Origin: Chloroflexota bacterium
Lineage (GTDB): Bacteria > Chloroflexota > Dehalococcoidia > GIF9 > AB-539-J10
Direction: 5' to 3'
Assembly: GCA_015222295.1 (NCBI GenBank)
Contig: JADFUZ010000015.1
Span: 1-6,292, forward strand
DNA: 6,292 nt
Shown: positions 1 through 5,889 of the stretch, piece by piece
Layout: every line of letters begins with the position of its first letter
Numbering within the stretch: the stretch's first letter is position 1
The notes under the pieces: model-generated
What the model saw: only the letters and a program-made list of their open reading frames with translations
What the model was told of the DNA's origin: nothing
Database searches by the model: none
Position numbers and translations under genes: made by a program

Positions 1-69
1 AGTGCCCAGGTAATTGCCGATGTGCTGGCTGCCCGTAGGGCGAAATCCTGTAAAAACGCGCCTAGCCAT
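1..69 (-). CDS. trpS: Tryptophanyl-tRNA synthetase, N-terminal fragment (cut by left window edge)
   Basis: Reading the minus strand from the ATG at 69-67 gives 23 codons that run off the left edge without a stop. The peptide contains RVFTGFRPTG followed by SQHIGNYLG. This is the N-terminal strand and HIGH-type ATP-binding signature of class I TrpS enzymes, which typically read as P-T-G-x-x-H-x-G-N-Y-x-G. TrpS charges tRNA-Trp with tryptophan in the cytoplasm. HIGNYLG fits TrpS rather than TyrS, whose motif is usually followed by a different context. The start sits only a few residues before the conserved strand, as is normal for the family. No convincing Shine-Dalgarno site lies upstream (the sequence just before the ATG is GAAAACAAG). 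The gene has the same orientation as pyrG, 232 nt downstream of its stop, so co-transcription is possible but not shown. Everything beyond residue 23 is outside the window. Confidence 0.88.
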   Translation of the reverse strand, partial: MARRVFTGFRPTGSQHIGNYLGT

Positions 70-301
70 CTTGTTTTCTGCGAAAGTCTAGCACATGCCG
101 ACACTGTACTGGTAGCCTGTCCTGTCTCCCAGTCACAATCTCGGACCTTCAAGCAGACTGCCCCAAGCCTCACACGAACAAGCCGCCTTTGGCACGTCCC
201 GACCCAGCATCCCCAGCAAACACAGTTCGGTTAATTTCCGTCCAGTGAGGGCTGGAACGAGATGCCGTAGCAGTATCCAAAAACAGAAGCACTTATTCTC
301 C
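70..301. other. pyrG-trpS intergenic gap, no gene seen
   Basis: No credible gene was found in this 232-nt gap between two minus-strand genes. Just after the pyrG stop, the minus strand has a weak 4-bp stem (AGAA/TTCT) followed by TTTTT near 280-300. This could be a poor terminator, but the stem is too short to call. A minus-strand extended -10-like element, TGC-TAGACT at 93-85, lies about 15 nt before the trpS ATG and has no recognisable -35. I looked for a tryptophan T-box (TGG-ACCGCG-type antiterminator) and for tRNA T-loops and saw neither. Confidence 0.4.
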
Positions 302-1933
302 TCAGGCTATGGGGAGGCTGGCCTGAGACCCTTCGACGATTGTCTCTTTGGCCGCGCCGACAAAACCTACGAAGAGCGGGTGAGGACGGTCAGGGCGAGA
401 CCTGAACTCAGGGTGAAACTGGCAAGCTACCATCCATGGATGGTCCTTCAGCTCAGTGATCTCCACCAGGCTCCCGTCCGGCGACAGTCCGCTGACCACG
501 ATCCCCGCCTCTTCCAGTGGCTGGCGAAAAGCGTTGTTGAATTCAAACCGGTGGCGATGTCGCTCGTACACTACTACACAGCCATAAGCCCTAGCGGCTC
601 TCGTTCCAGGCACCAGGTGGCAGGGGTACCCACCCAGCCGCATGGTGCCGCCTTTTTGATCAATACCTCGTTGTCCGGGGAGCAAGTCGATCACCGGGTA
701 AGCAGCATCAGGAGCGAACTCAGTGGAGTTGACGTCTTGGCTGCGGAACACGTGGCGCCCAAACTCAATGACCATGACCTGCATCCCAAGGCATAGCCCG
801 AGATATGGAATCTTGCTTTCCCGAGCATACGTTGCTGCTCTTATCATGCCTTCTATCCCTCTCATGCCAAACCCACCAGGGACTATCACTCCCTGTACCG
901 AGCGAAGTAGCGCCTCACTGCCATCTCTCTCCAGGTCCTCAGAATGAACCCACACGAGATTGATGCTTCTGTTATGAAACAGGCCTGCGTGCTGCAGCGC
1001 TTCCCGAACCGAAAGGTATGTATCCTGCAGCTCTACGTACTTCCCGACCAGGGCCACATTGACCGGCTCACGGGGGCTCTTGATGCGGCTAACCAGTTCC
1101 TGCCACTGATCCAAGTTCGCCTGTTCCGTGTGAAGACGGAGCTTCTCCACAATAAGCTTTCCCAACCCCTCCGTCTCAAGTACCAGCGGTACCTCATAAA
1201 TGGTGGAGACCGTGGGCAACCCGATCACTGCCTCCCGGTCAACATCACAGAATAGGGATATCTTGTCCTTTATCCCCTCTGATATCGGTTGGTCACCACG
1301 GCAGATAACGACATCAGGCTGGATACCCATGCTCCTCAACTCGTTCACACTGTGCTGGGTTGGCTTGGTCTTGAGCTCCTGGGTAGAACTGAGATAAGGC
1401 AGAAAGGCAACATGGACATAGAGCACACTATCACGCCCAACATCATTGCGCATCTGCCTGATAGCCTCGAGGAAAGGTCGCCCCTCAATGTCACCCACAG
1501 TGCCCCCAATCTCCGCTACAACTACGTCAGCGCCGGTCCTCTCGGCCAACCTGGTAAACGTCGCCTTTATCTCATCCGTAACGTGCGGTATGACTTGCAT
1601 AACCCCGCCAGGAGCCCCACCATGCCTCTCTCTAGCGATAACAGCACCATAGATCTTGCCCGAGGTAGCATTGGCCTCAGCAGTCAGGTCAACTCCTATG
1701 AAACGCTCGTAGTGGCCCAAATCCAGGTCAGTCTCAGCCCCATCCTGGGTGACAAAGACCTCCCCGTGCTGATACGGGGACATCGTTCCTGGATCAACAT
1801 TGAGATACGGGTCGAGCTTCTGAACTGCAACGCGAATCTGGCGACTCTTCAACAGGGTGCCGATTGAAGCGACAGTGATTCCCTTGCCAACCGAACTGAC
1901 AACGCCTCCCGTGACAAATATGTATTTCGACAT
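302..1933 (-). CDS. pyrG: CTP synthase (glutamine-hydrolysing)
   Basis: PyrG makes CTP from UTP, ATP and glutamine, the last step of de novo pyrimidine nucleotide synthesis, in the cytoplasm. The 543-residue length is normal for the family. The N-terminal amidoligase domain (about 1-265) has the P-loop-like GGVVSSVGKG at 9-18, KLDPYLNVDPGTMSP at 39-53, HGEVFVTQDGAETDLDLGHY at 56-75, EIGGTVGDIE at 141-150 and KTKPTQHS at 188-195. The C-terminal class I amidotransferase domain (about 290-530) has the oxyanion strand PGGFG at 352-356, the nucleophile in GLCLGMQ (Cys381), the lid segment KGGTMRLG at 427-434, and the HPE pair His507/Glu509. I chose the ATG at 1933-1931 because the protein then begins MSKYIFVTGG as in relatives. 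A TTG four codons upstream (1945) is possible, and neither start has a strong ribosome site. One oddity is that the normally conserved R-G-D-Y-L-G loop reads HGGAPGG at 104-110. Confidence 0.97.
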   Translation of the reverse strand: MSKYIFVTGGVVSSVGKGITVASIGTLLKSRQIRVAVQKLDPYLNVDPGTMSPYQHGEVFVTQDGAETDLDLGHYERFIGVDLTAEANATSGKIYGAVIARERHGGAPGGVMQVIPHVTDEIKATFTRLAERTGADVVVAEIGGTVGDIEGRPFLEAIRQMRNDVGRDSVLYVHVAFLPYLSSTQELKTKPTQHSVNELRSMGIQPDVVICRGDQPISEGIKDKISLFCDVDREAVIGLPTVSTIYEVPLVLETEGLGKLIVEKLRLHTEQANLDQWQELVSRIKSPREPVNVALVGKYVELQDTYLSVREALQHAGLFHNRSINLVWVHSEDLERDGSEALLRSVQGVIVPGGFGMRGIEGMIRAATYARESKIPYLGLCLGMQVMVIEFGRHVFRSQDVNSTEFAPDAAYPVIDLLPGQRGIDQKGGTMRLGGYPCHLVPGTRAARAYGCVVVYERHRHRFEFNNAFRQPLEEAGIVVSGLSPDGSLVEITELKDHPWMVACQFHPEFRSRPDRPHPLFVGFVGAAKETIVEGSQASLPIA

Positions 1934-1973
1934 TTGCGAACCCAAACGACAAACAGACAGATGGTTTGTCTCG

Positions 1974-2002
1974 ATTATAGGGAGTCACACACCAAGCGTC
2001 AA
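1974..2002 (-). promoter_or_regulatory. Sigma70-type promoter for pyrG
   Basis: On the minus strand a -35 hexamer TTGACG (2002-1997, 5 of 6 consensus bases) is followed by exactly 17 nt and then a perfect TATAAT (1979-1974). Transcription would start near 1967, giving a leader of about 34 nt before the pyrG ATG at 1933. Both the spacing and the position relative to the gene are ideal. No attenuator or structured leader fits in so short a stretch, so any pyrimidine control would have to act at initiation. Confidence 0.75.
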
Positions 2003-2145
2003 GGCAACGTGCGGTCAACATGCCGACCCCGGCCATCGAAGCTGCCACAGACCAGACCGTGCTTATTCCACCCGCCACCATTGACGCGCCGCTCTTCTCC
2101 ACCAAGATATTTCTGTAGCAACCGGCAGGAGAGTCACCGGAGAAG

Positions 2146-2174
2146 TTGAAAGAATACTAGCGCGGTGGTATCAT
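2146..2174 (+). promoter_or_regulatory. Sigma70-type promoter for the glutamate-synthase-like gene
   Basis: TTGAAA at 2146-2151 (5 of 6) is followed by a 17-nt spacer and TATCAT at 2169-2174 (5 of 6). The -10 is also of the extended form, with TGG immediately before it (2166-2168). The predicted start of transcription is near 2181, about 295 nt upstream of the ATG at 2476. It is divergent from the pyrG promoter, with about 140 nt between the two -35 elements. The predicted start falls inside the palindrome at 2179-2194, so a bound protein there would be expected to block initiation. Confidence 0.7.
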
Positions 2175-2178
2175 AGGG

Positions 2179-2194
2179 CGGAAATAGGTTACCG
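2179..2194 (+). promoter_or_regulatory. Candidate NrpR-type operator (16-bp inverted repeat at the predicted transcription start)
   Basis: CGGAAATAGGTTACCG is an imperfect palindrome of the form CGG-n-AA-N4-TT-n-CCG, with 12 of 16 positions symmetric. Read as a 14-mer at 2180-2193 it matches the Methanococcus NrpR operator GGAA-N6-TTCC except for TACC in place of TTCC. It also resembles the GGTAA/TTACC half-sites described for Methanosarcina, with shorter spacing. It sits 5 to 20 nt downstream of the -10 hexamer, where a repressor would act. An NrpR-domain regulator is encoded two genes downstream. The palindrome and its position are directly visible. The assignment to NrpR is inference. Confidence 0.5.
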
Positions 2195-2475
2195 TATGCC
2201 GTGCAGAATGCCAGCGAAGTGGTCAGTCACATATGTCTATTTCTCGAAGAGCCGTGGAGTGAAAGACTCTAGTCCGGAAACGATGCGCAGCAGGCTGCCG
2301 AACCGGGGTGCACTGCCGCCGAGACTTCGCCGAGGCCGTCTCGAGTTTCTGAGGGACGACGATGCTGGAGATAGGTGCTAGAGACAATCGGGAAGACTCC
2401 GATACGCAAAGCAAAGACATCCGAGTTCGAGAGCAATACTGGTAGAAGAATGAAGAAACCAAGGAGGAAAAGCGA
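2181..2475 (+). other. Long 5' leader with several predicted stem-loops
   Basis: If transcription starts near 2181, the mRNA has a leader of about 295 nt. By eye I find these stems: TGGAGT/ACTCTA (2255-2260 with 2266-2271, loop of 5); CCGG/CCGG (2274-2277 with 2303-2306) enclosing GCAG/CTGC (2287-2290 with 2295-2298); CGAGAC/GTCTCG (2320-2325 with 2338-2343); and ATCGGG/TCCGAT (2387-2392 with 2398-2403, loop of 5). A competing long-range pair, CTCTAG at 2267-2272 with CTAGAG at 2378-2383, would open the first stem. No U-tract follows any stem, so there is no classical terminator. I did not recognise a known riboswitch class, including glutamine, glycine, SAM, TPP and cobalamin types. Confidence 0.4.
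2461..2467 (+). promoter_or_regulatory. Strong ribosome binding site for the glutamate-synthase-like gene
   Basis: AAGGAGG lies 8 nt before the ATG at 2476. It is the best Shine-Dalgarno sequence in the window. It fixes the start codon even though the first 20 or so residues of the protein are not conserved in character. Confidence 0.9.
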
Positions 2476-4068
2476 ATGAACCTGCAACGACCAAACTCGA
2501 ATGATGCCACCAGATCCACCAACCGTTCCAAGAGCGTTGTGCCCATGAGTGGCCTGTGCACCCGCTGTGTTGATGGTTGCACGGGTAATTGCGAGGTGTT
2601 CAAGGCAAGCTTCCGCAGCCGAGAGGTAATATACCCCGGACCATTCGGTGAGGTCACTGTCGGAGGCGACAAGGACTATCCCGTTGACTATTCTCATCTC
2701 AATATCCAGGGATATGCCTCAGGGGCCAAGGGACTACCCCCTGGCGTTGCCGCGAACCCCGACACGGCCATTTTTCCGGCTGTGAACACGGAGACAGAAT
2801 ATGGCAGGGACATCAAGGTCAAGATGAAGATTCCCATATTTACCGGCGCTCTAGGCTCCACAGAGATAGCACGCAAGAACTGGGAGCACTTTGCCATCGG
2901 TGCTGCCATCAGCGGGTTCACGCTGGTCTGTGGCGAAAACGTCTGCGGCATCGACCCGCAGCTTGAGCTTGACTCAAATGGCAAAGTCGTGTCGGCACCA
3001 GATATGGACCGGCGAATCGGGACTTATCGACGCTATCACCAGGGATACGGCGAAATCCTGGTTCAGATGAATGTGGAGGACACCCGATTGGGCGTTGCTG
3101 AATACATCAGCAGCAAACATGGCCTGGACACTATAGAATTGAAATGGGGGCAGGGTGCGAAGTGTATCGGCGGAGAAATCAAGGTAGACAACCTGGAACG
3201 TGCACTGGAACTGCAGAAACGCGGCTACATCATAACGCCTGATCCTGAAAGCCCGATTAGCCAGTTAGCTTTTGAGGATGGCTCTCTCAAGGAGTTTGAA
3301 CGCCACAGCCGTGTTGGCTTTGTCGATGAAGAGGGGTTCTACGAAGAAGTCCAGCGCCTGAGGAACCTGGGATTCAAACGGATTACTTTGAAAACGGGTG
3401 CCTACAGCCTGCGTGAGCTGGCCATGGCCATCAAGTGGGGATCGAACGCCAAGGTCGACGTGGTGACGATAGACGGTGCCCCGGGTGGTACTGGCATGAG
3501 CCCCTGGCGAATGATGGAGGAATGGGGAATGCCAAGTCTCTATTTGCACGCTGCTGCCTACGAGTTCTGCAGAAAGCTGGCCGACAAAGGAGAGCGAGTA
3601 CCCGACATAGCTTTTGCTGGTGGATTCAGCAGCGAGGACGGCGTGTTCAAGGCACTCGCCCTTGGGGCACCTTTCGTCAAGGCGGTATGCATGGGGCGAG
3701 CTCTAATGATCCCCGGGATAGTGGGCAAGAATATCCAGCAGTGGCTCAGGGATGGGAAGTTGCCAAATACCGTCGGGCAGTTCGGCTCAACGCCAGAAGA
3801 GATATTCGTCTGCTACGAAGACGTCAAGGACATAGTGGGCGCCGACGAGATGAAGCACATTCCTCTGGGTGCCGTGGGGATCTACAGCTACGGCGAGAAA
3901 ATAAGAGTGGGACTGCAACAGCTGATGGCAGGCGCGAGATGTTTTTCCCTGCCTGCAATTAGCCGGCGTGATCTGATGTCCTTGACCGAAGAATGCGCCA
4001 ATGTCACTGGAATACCCTACGTGATGAACGCCTACAGGGAGGAGGCGATGCAAATCCTGCAGGGTTAG
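2476..4068 (+). CDS. FMN-binding glutamate synthase family protein (stand-alone synthase domain)
   Basis: This 530-residue protein corresponds to the FMN/synthase TIM-barrel of glutamate synthase, where 2-oxoglutarate and ammonia become glutamate. Family signatures are ELKWGQGAKC at 221-230 (equivalent to the K-x-x-Q-G-A-K segment), the flavin and substrate loop TIDGAPGGTGMSP at 331-343, and FAGGFSSEDGVFKALALGA at 380-398. It has no N-terminal class II glutaminase domain and no C-terminal GXGXG helix domain. The C-x5-C-H-x3-C motif that binds the 3Fe-4S cluster in large GltB subunits is absent after GRALMIPG (408-414). Instead there is a four-cysteine motif near the N-terminus (Cys28, Cys31, Cys35, Cys39), which might hold an Fe-S cluster. 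Similar short proteins occur in archaea and some anaerobic bacteria, and their reaction is less certain than that of true GltB. The promoter, operator candidate and leader upstream suggest nitrogen control. pdxT follows 144 nt downstream. Confidence 0.88.
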   Translation: MNLQRPNSNDATRSTNRSKSVVPMSGLCTRCVDGCTGNCEVFKASFRSREVIYPGPFGEVTVGGDKDYPVDYSHLNIQGYASGAKGLPPGVAANPDTAIFPAVNTETEYGRDIKVKMKIPIFTGALGSTEIARKNWEHFAIGAAISGFTLVCGENVCGIDPQLELDSNGKVVSAPDMDRRIGTYRRYHQGYGEILVQMNVEDTRLGVAEYISSKHGLDTIELKWGQGAKCIGGEIKVDNLERALELQKRGYIITPDPESPISQLAFEDGSLKEFERHSRVGFVDEEGFYEEVQRLRNLGFKRITLKTGAYSLRELAMAIKWGSNAKVDVVTIDGAPGGTGMSPWRMMEEWGMPSLYLHAAAYEFCRKLADKGERVPDIAFAGGFSSEDGVFKALALGAPFVKAVCMGRALMIPGIVGKNIQQWLRDGKLPNTVGQFGSTPEEIFVCYEDVKDIVGADEMKHIPLGAVGIYSYGEKIRVGLQQLMAGARCFSLPAISRRDLMSLTEECANVTGIPYVMNAYREEAMQILQG

Positions 4069-4212
4069 ACCCGCGCATAGGGAACACCGCGCCGTCTTGA
4101 GAGTCTAGGCCCACAACAGTCGAGACAGCGCTGCTGGCATCTTTCAGATTCCTGGCTCTCCTTCCGAAGAGGAATGAGACTCTGTCAGTGGAAATCGAGG
4201 ATGGCACCCGAC
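4069..4212 (+). other. Gap between the glutamate-synthase-like gene and pdxT, with inverted repeats
   Basis: No gene or clear promoter was seen in these 144 nt. TTGAGA at 4097-4102 lacks a matching -10. Inverted repeats present are AGAGTCT/AGACTCT (4100-4106 with 4177-4183), ATTCCT/AGGAAT (4148-4153 with 4170-4175) and the small palindrome TTCC-N5-GGAA (4162-4174). The last has the half-site letters of an NrpR operator but in the reverse arrangement, so I do not call it one. The repeats could form a weak intercistronic hairpin that sequesters the region just before pdxT. Confidence 0.3.
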
Positions 4213-4845
4213 ATGAAAATCGGAGTTTTGGCCTTACAGGGCGCTTTCATAGAGCATGTTGCTGTTCTGCGCCAACTGGGAGCAGAAGCCACAGCTGTGC
4301 GCTTGCCTGATCAACTCGGCAAATTGGGTGGGCTCATCATACCAGGCGGTGAAAGTACCACGATTCTCAAGCTAATGCAGAGTTTCCACCTCATCCTGCC
4401 TCTGAGAAAGCTAGCCCAAGCAGGGCTTCCTATTCTGGGAACGTGTGCCGGGGCCATCTGCCTCGCCAGGGAGGTTCTTGACCCCGAAATGAATACTCTG
4501 GCCGTCATGGACATAGCAGTCAGGCGGAATGCCTTTGGCAGACAGATAGACAGCTTTGAGATGGGACTACCAATCCCGGCCCTCGGAGATGAGCCATTCC
4601 CTGCCGTTTTCATTCGTGCCCCAGTTATTGAGAGAGCAGGTCCGCAAGTTGAGATTCTGGCCAGGCTGCCTAGCGGTGTTCCCGTCGCTTGCAGGCAGGG
4701 AAAGCTGATAGCCGCTGCTTTTCATCCCGAGTTAACCGATGATCTCAGATTGCACAGCTATTTCCTGCAGATGGTTTCCTCCAGCGACCGAAGGGGGTTG
4801 CACGGGACAGTTCGCCACTCAGCCCCTGGGACGCAGATGGTATAA
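4213..4845 (+). CDS. pdxT: Pyridoxal 5'-phosphate synthase glutaminase subunit PdxT
   Basis: PdxT hydrolyses glutamine and channels ammonia to PdxS, which builds pyridoxal 5'-phosphate from a pentose phosphate and a triose phosphate. Visible motifs are the start MKIGVLALQGAFIEH, the PGGEST oxyanion segment at 44-49, the nucleophile in GTCAGA (Cys78), the PdxT-specific VRRNAFGRQ at 103-111, FIRAP at 133-137, and the catalytic pair in FHPELTDD (His171, Glu173). The 210-residue length is slightly above the usual 190-200, because about 20 non-conserved residues follow the last helix. The start at 4213 is chosen from the family pattern. An ATG at 4201 would add four residues and has a GGAA 7 nt upstream, so it is a real alternative. 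The ATG at 4174 is less likely. No pdxS is next to it in this window, which is unusual since the two are often adjacent. The stop codon lies inside the -10 box of the next gene. Confidence 0.94.
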   Translation: MKIGVLALQGAFIEHVAVLRQLGAEATAVRLPDQLGKLGGLIIPGGESTTILKLMQSFHLILPLRKLAQAGLPILGTCAGAICLAREVLDPEMNTLAVMDIAVRRNAFGRQIDSFEMGLPIPALGDEPFPAVFIRAPVIERAGPQVEILARLPSGVPVACRQGKLIAAAFHPELTDDLRLHSYFLQMVSSSDRRGLHGTVRHSAPGTQMV

Positions 4846-4846
4846 T
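4838..4846 (+). promoter_or_regulatory. Extended -10 promoter for the NrpR-domain regulator
   Basis: TGG followed by a perfect TATAAT (4841-4846) forms an extended -10 element. The pdxT stop codon TAA (4843-4845) lies within it. No good -35 hexamer is present at 16 to 18 nt, which is tolerated by extended -10 promoters. The predicted start near 4853 gives a leader of about 35 nt. The glutamate-synthase-like gene's promoter shares the TGGTAT(A/C)AT core. No copy of the 2179-2194 palindrome is found here, so autoregulation is not indicated. Confidence 0.5.
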
Positions 4847-4873
4847 TGCTTCAGGATAACTCAGGAAGTCAAC

Positions 4874-4880
4874 AAGGGAG
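4874..4880 (+). promoter_or_regulatory. Ribosome binding site that sets the GTG start of the NrpR-type regulator
   Basis: AAGGGAG lies 7 nt before the GTG at 4888. It selects this start over the longer frame from the TTG at 4846, which lacks a ribosome site and overlaps the promoter. Confidence 0.8.
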
Positions 4881-4887
4881 TCGAATC

Positions 4888-5889
4888 GTGCAAAACGCCA
4901 ACTGGGACGCAGAGAGGAAGATGATAGCCATCCTCAAGGTCCTGAGCGAATCCCCTGAACCACTGGGGTCAATCACGATTGCTCGCAATCTTGAGCACCA
5001 CGGCGTTTTCCTGAGCGAGAGAGGAGTGAGATACCACCTGCGAATAACCGACGAACGAGGATACACTGAGCCCCTGGGTCGTGATGGCAGAATGATCACG
5101 TCGCAGGGGCACGAGGAACTCAGGGTGGCACTAGCACCAGAGCAGGTTGGTTTCGTAATCGACAGGCTTGATCTGCTGGCCTTCCAGACCACTTTTGACC
5201 CCCAACAACGATCCGGCCAGATTCCCATAAACACCTCTCTCTTTCACGAGCAGGATTTCCCTGAGGCGTTGGCAGCAATGAGGGACGCGTTCAAGTCTGG
5301 CATCTGCGTCAGTGAACTGGTGGCTGTAGCGTCTCAAGGAGAGAAACTCGGTTCCGTAGTCGTCCCAAAGGATAAGATTGGCTTGGCTACGGTTTGCAGT
5401 GTAGTGGTAAACGGCACCCTTCTGAGGGCCTCTGTACCCGTAGAACCCAAGTTCGGCGGGGTGCTTGAAATCAGACACTCGAAGCCAAGACGTTTTATCG
5501 CCATAATCAACTACGCTGGCACATCCCTCGACCCGTCCGAGCAGTACATTCGCGCCAGAATGACCAATGTCGGCGAAGCTGCCAGGACGGGCAATGGTAG
5601 GATACTAGCGAATTTCCGTGAAATACTGGCTCCGTCAAGAGCAATTGTTGAGGAACGAACTGCCATGCTCAGGGAGGCTGGGATCAACGGAGTCTATGTT
5701 CTGGGCAATACGAGTGAACCGATCTGTCAGATTGCCGTGGGCACAAACAGAATAGGTATGGTGTTGCTCGGGGGACTGAACCCCGTAGCAGCAGCAGTTG
5801 AGGCAGGCATAGAGGTTGAAAACGTAGCCGAAAGCGGGCTTGTCGATTTTGCGCGGCTACGCAGCTTCTGGGAGCTTCAGGACAAATAG
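4888..5889 (+). CDS. NrpR-type transcriptional regulator (winged helix plus one NrpR/DUF128 domain)
   Basis: This is a predicted DNA-binding repressor of the NrpR family. In methanogenic archaea NrpR shuts off nitrogen fixation and glutamine synthetase genes and is released by 2-oxoglutarate. Residues 8-75 form a winged helix of the RNase R-like type, with a likely recognition helix around SERGVRYHLRITDERGY (43-59) and a wing with GRDGRMIT. Residues about 84-325 are one NrpR sensor domain, with segments such as GLATVCSVVVNGTLLRASVPV (165-185, a signature stretch), FIAIINYAGTSLDP and GLNPVAAAVEAGIEVEN (296-312). Archaeal proteins often carry two such domains, but this 333-residue protein has one. 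The GTG start at 4888 is preceded by AAGGGAG with 7 nt spacing. The in-frame TTG at 4846 lies within the -10 hexamer and upstream of the predicted transcript start. It follows pdxT closely, but with its own promoter. Targets are inferred. Confidence 0.87.
   Translation: MQNANWDAERKMIAILKVLSESPEPLGSITIARNLEHHGVFLSERGVRYHLRITDERGYTEPLGRDGRMITSQGHEELRVALAPEQVGFVIDRLDLLAFQTTFDPQQRSGQIPINTSLFHEQDFPEALAAMRDAFKSGICVSELVAVASQGEKLGSVVVPKDKIGLATVCSVVVNGTLLRASVPVEPKFGGVLEIRHSKPRRFIAIINYAGTSLDPSEQYIRARMTNVGEAARTGNGRILANFREILAPSRAIVEERTAMLREAGINGVYVLGNTSEPICQIAVGTNRIGMVLLGGLNPVAAAVEAGIEVENVAESGLVDFARLRSFWELQDK

Larger units (their letters stand above)
1934..2475. other. Divergent intergenic and leader region between pyrG and the glutamate-synthase-like gene
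   Basis: This 542-nt stretch contains no credible protein gene. From left to right it holds the short pyrG 5' untranslated region, the pyrG promoter on the minus strand, and about 140 nt of upstream sequence shared by the two promoters. It then has the plus-strand promoter and palindromic operator candidate around 2146-2194, and a long leader to the plus-strand gene at 2476. Open frames crossing it have no family resemblance and mostly lack ribosome sites. A 61-codon frame from the ATG at 2196 is arginine-rich and looks like chance. Confidence 0.6.

Noticed and set aside
228..240. CGGTTAATTTCCG between pyrG and trpS as a second NrpR-like site
   Set aside because: The CGG/CCG ends are right, but the spacing is 3 bp shorter than the 16-bp site, the inner positions are not symmetric, and it is not at a recognisable promoter.
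70..301. Tryptophan T-box or tRNA gene upstream of trpS
   Set aside because: No antiterminator consensus, no specifier structure, and no tRNA T-loop or cloverleaf could be drawn.
245..1867. Several plus-strand open frames opposite pyrG
   Set aside because: They are antisense to an unmistakable CTP synthase gene, without ribosome sites or family resemblance.
2196..2381. 61-codon open frame from an ATG just after the operator candidate, as a leader peptide
   Set aside because: Arginine-rich with no recognisable features, only a minimal AGG upstream, and it overlaps the predicted RNA stems. Most likely a chance frame.
2625..2635. GGTAATATACC palindrome
   Set aside because: It lies inside coding sequence, encodes conserved residues (EVIYP), and has a 3-nt spacer unlike known NrpR sites.
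3435..3962. 175-codon plus-strand frame inside the glutamate-synthase-like gene
   Set aside because: A shifted-frame shadow of a conserved gene, with low-complexity composition rich in Arg, Gly and Trp.
4849..4868. CTTC-N12-GAAG and the repeated TCAGGA near the regulator's promoter as an autoregulatory site
   Set aside because: The repeats are short, with no match to the 2179-2194 palindrome. Easily expected by chance.
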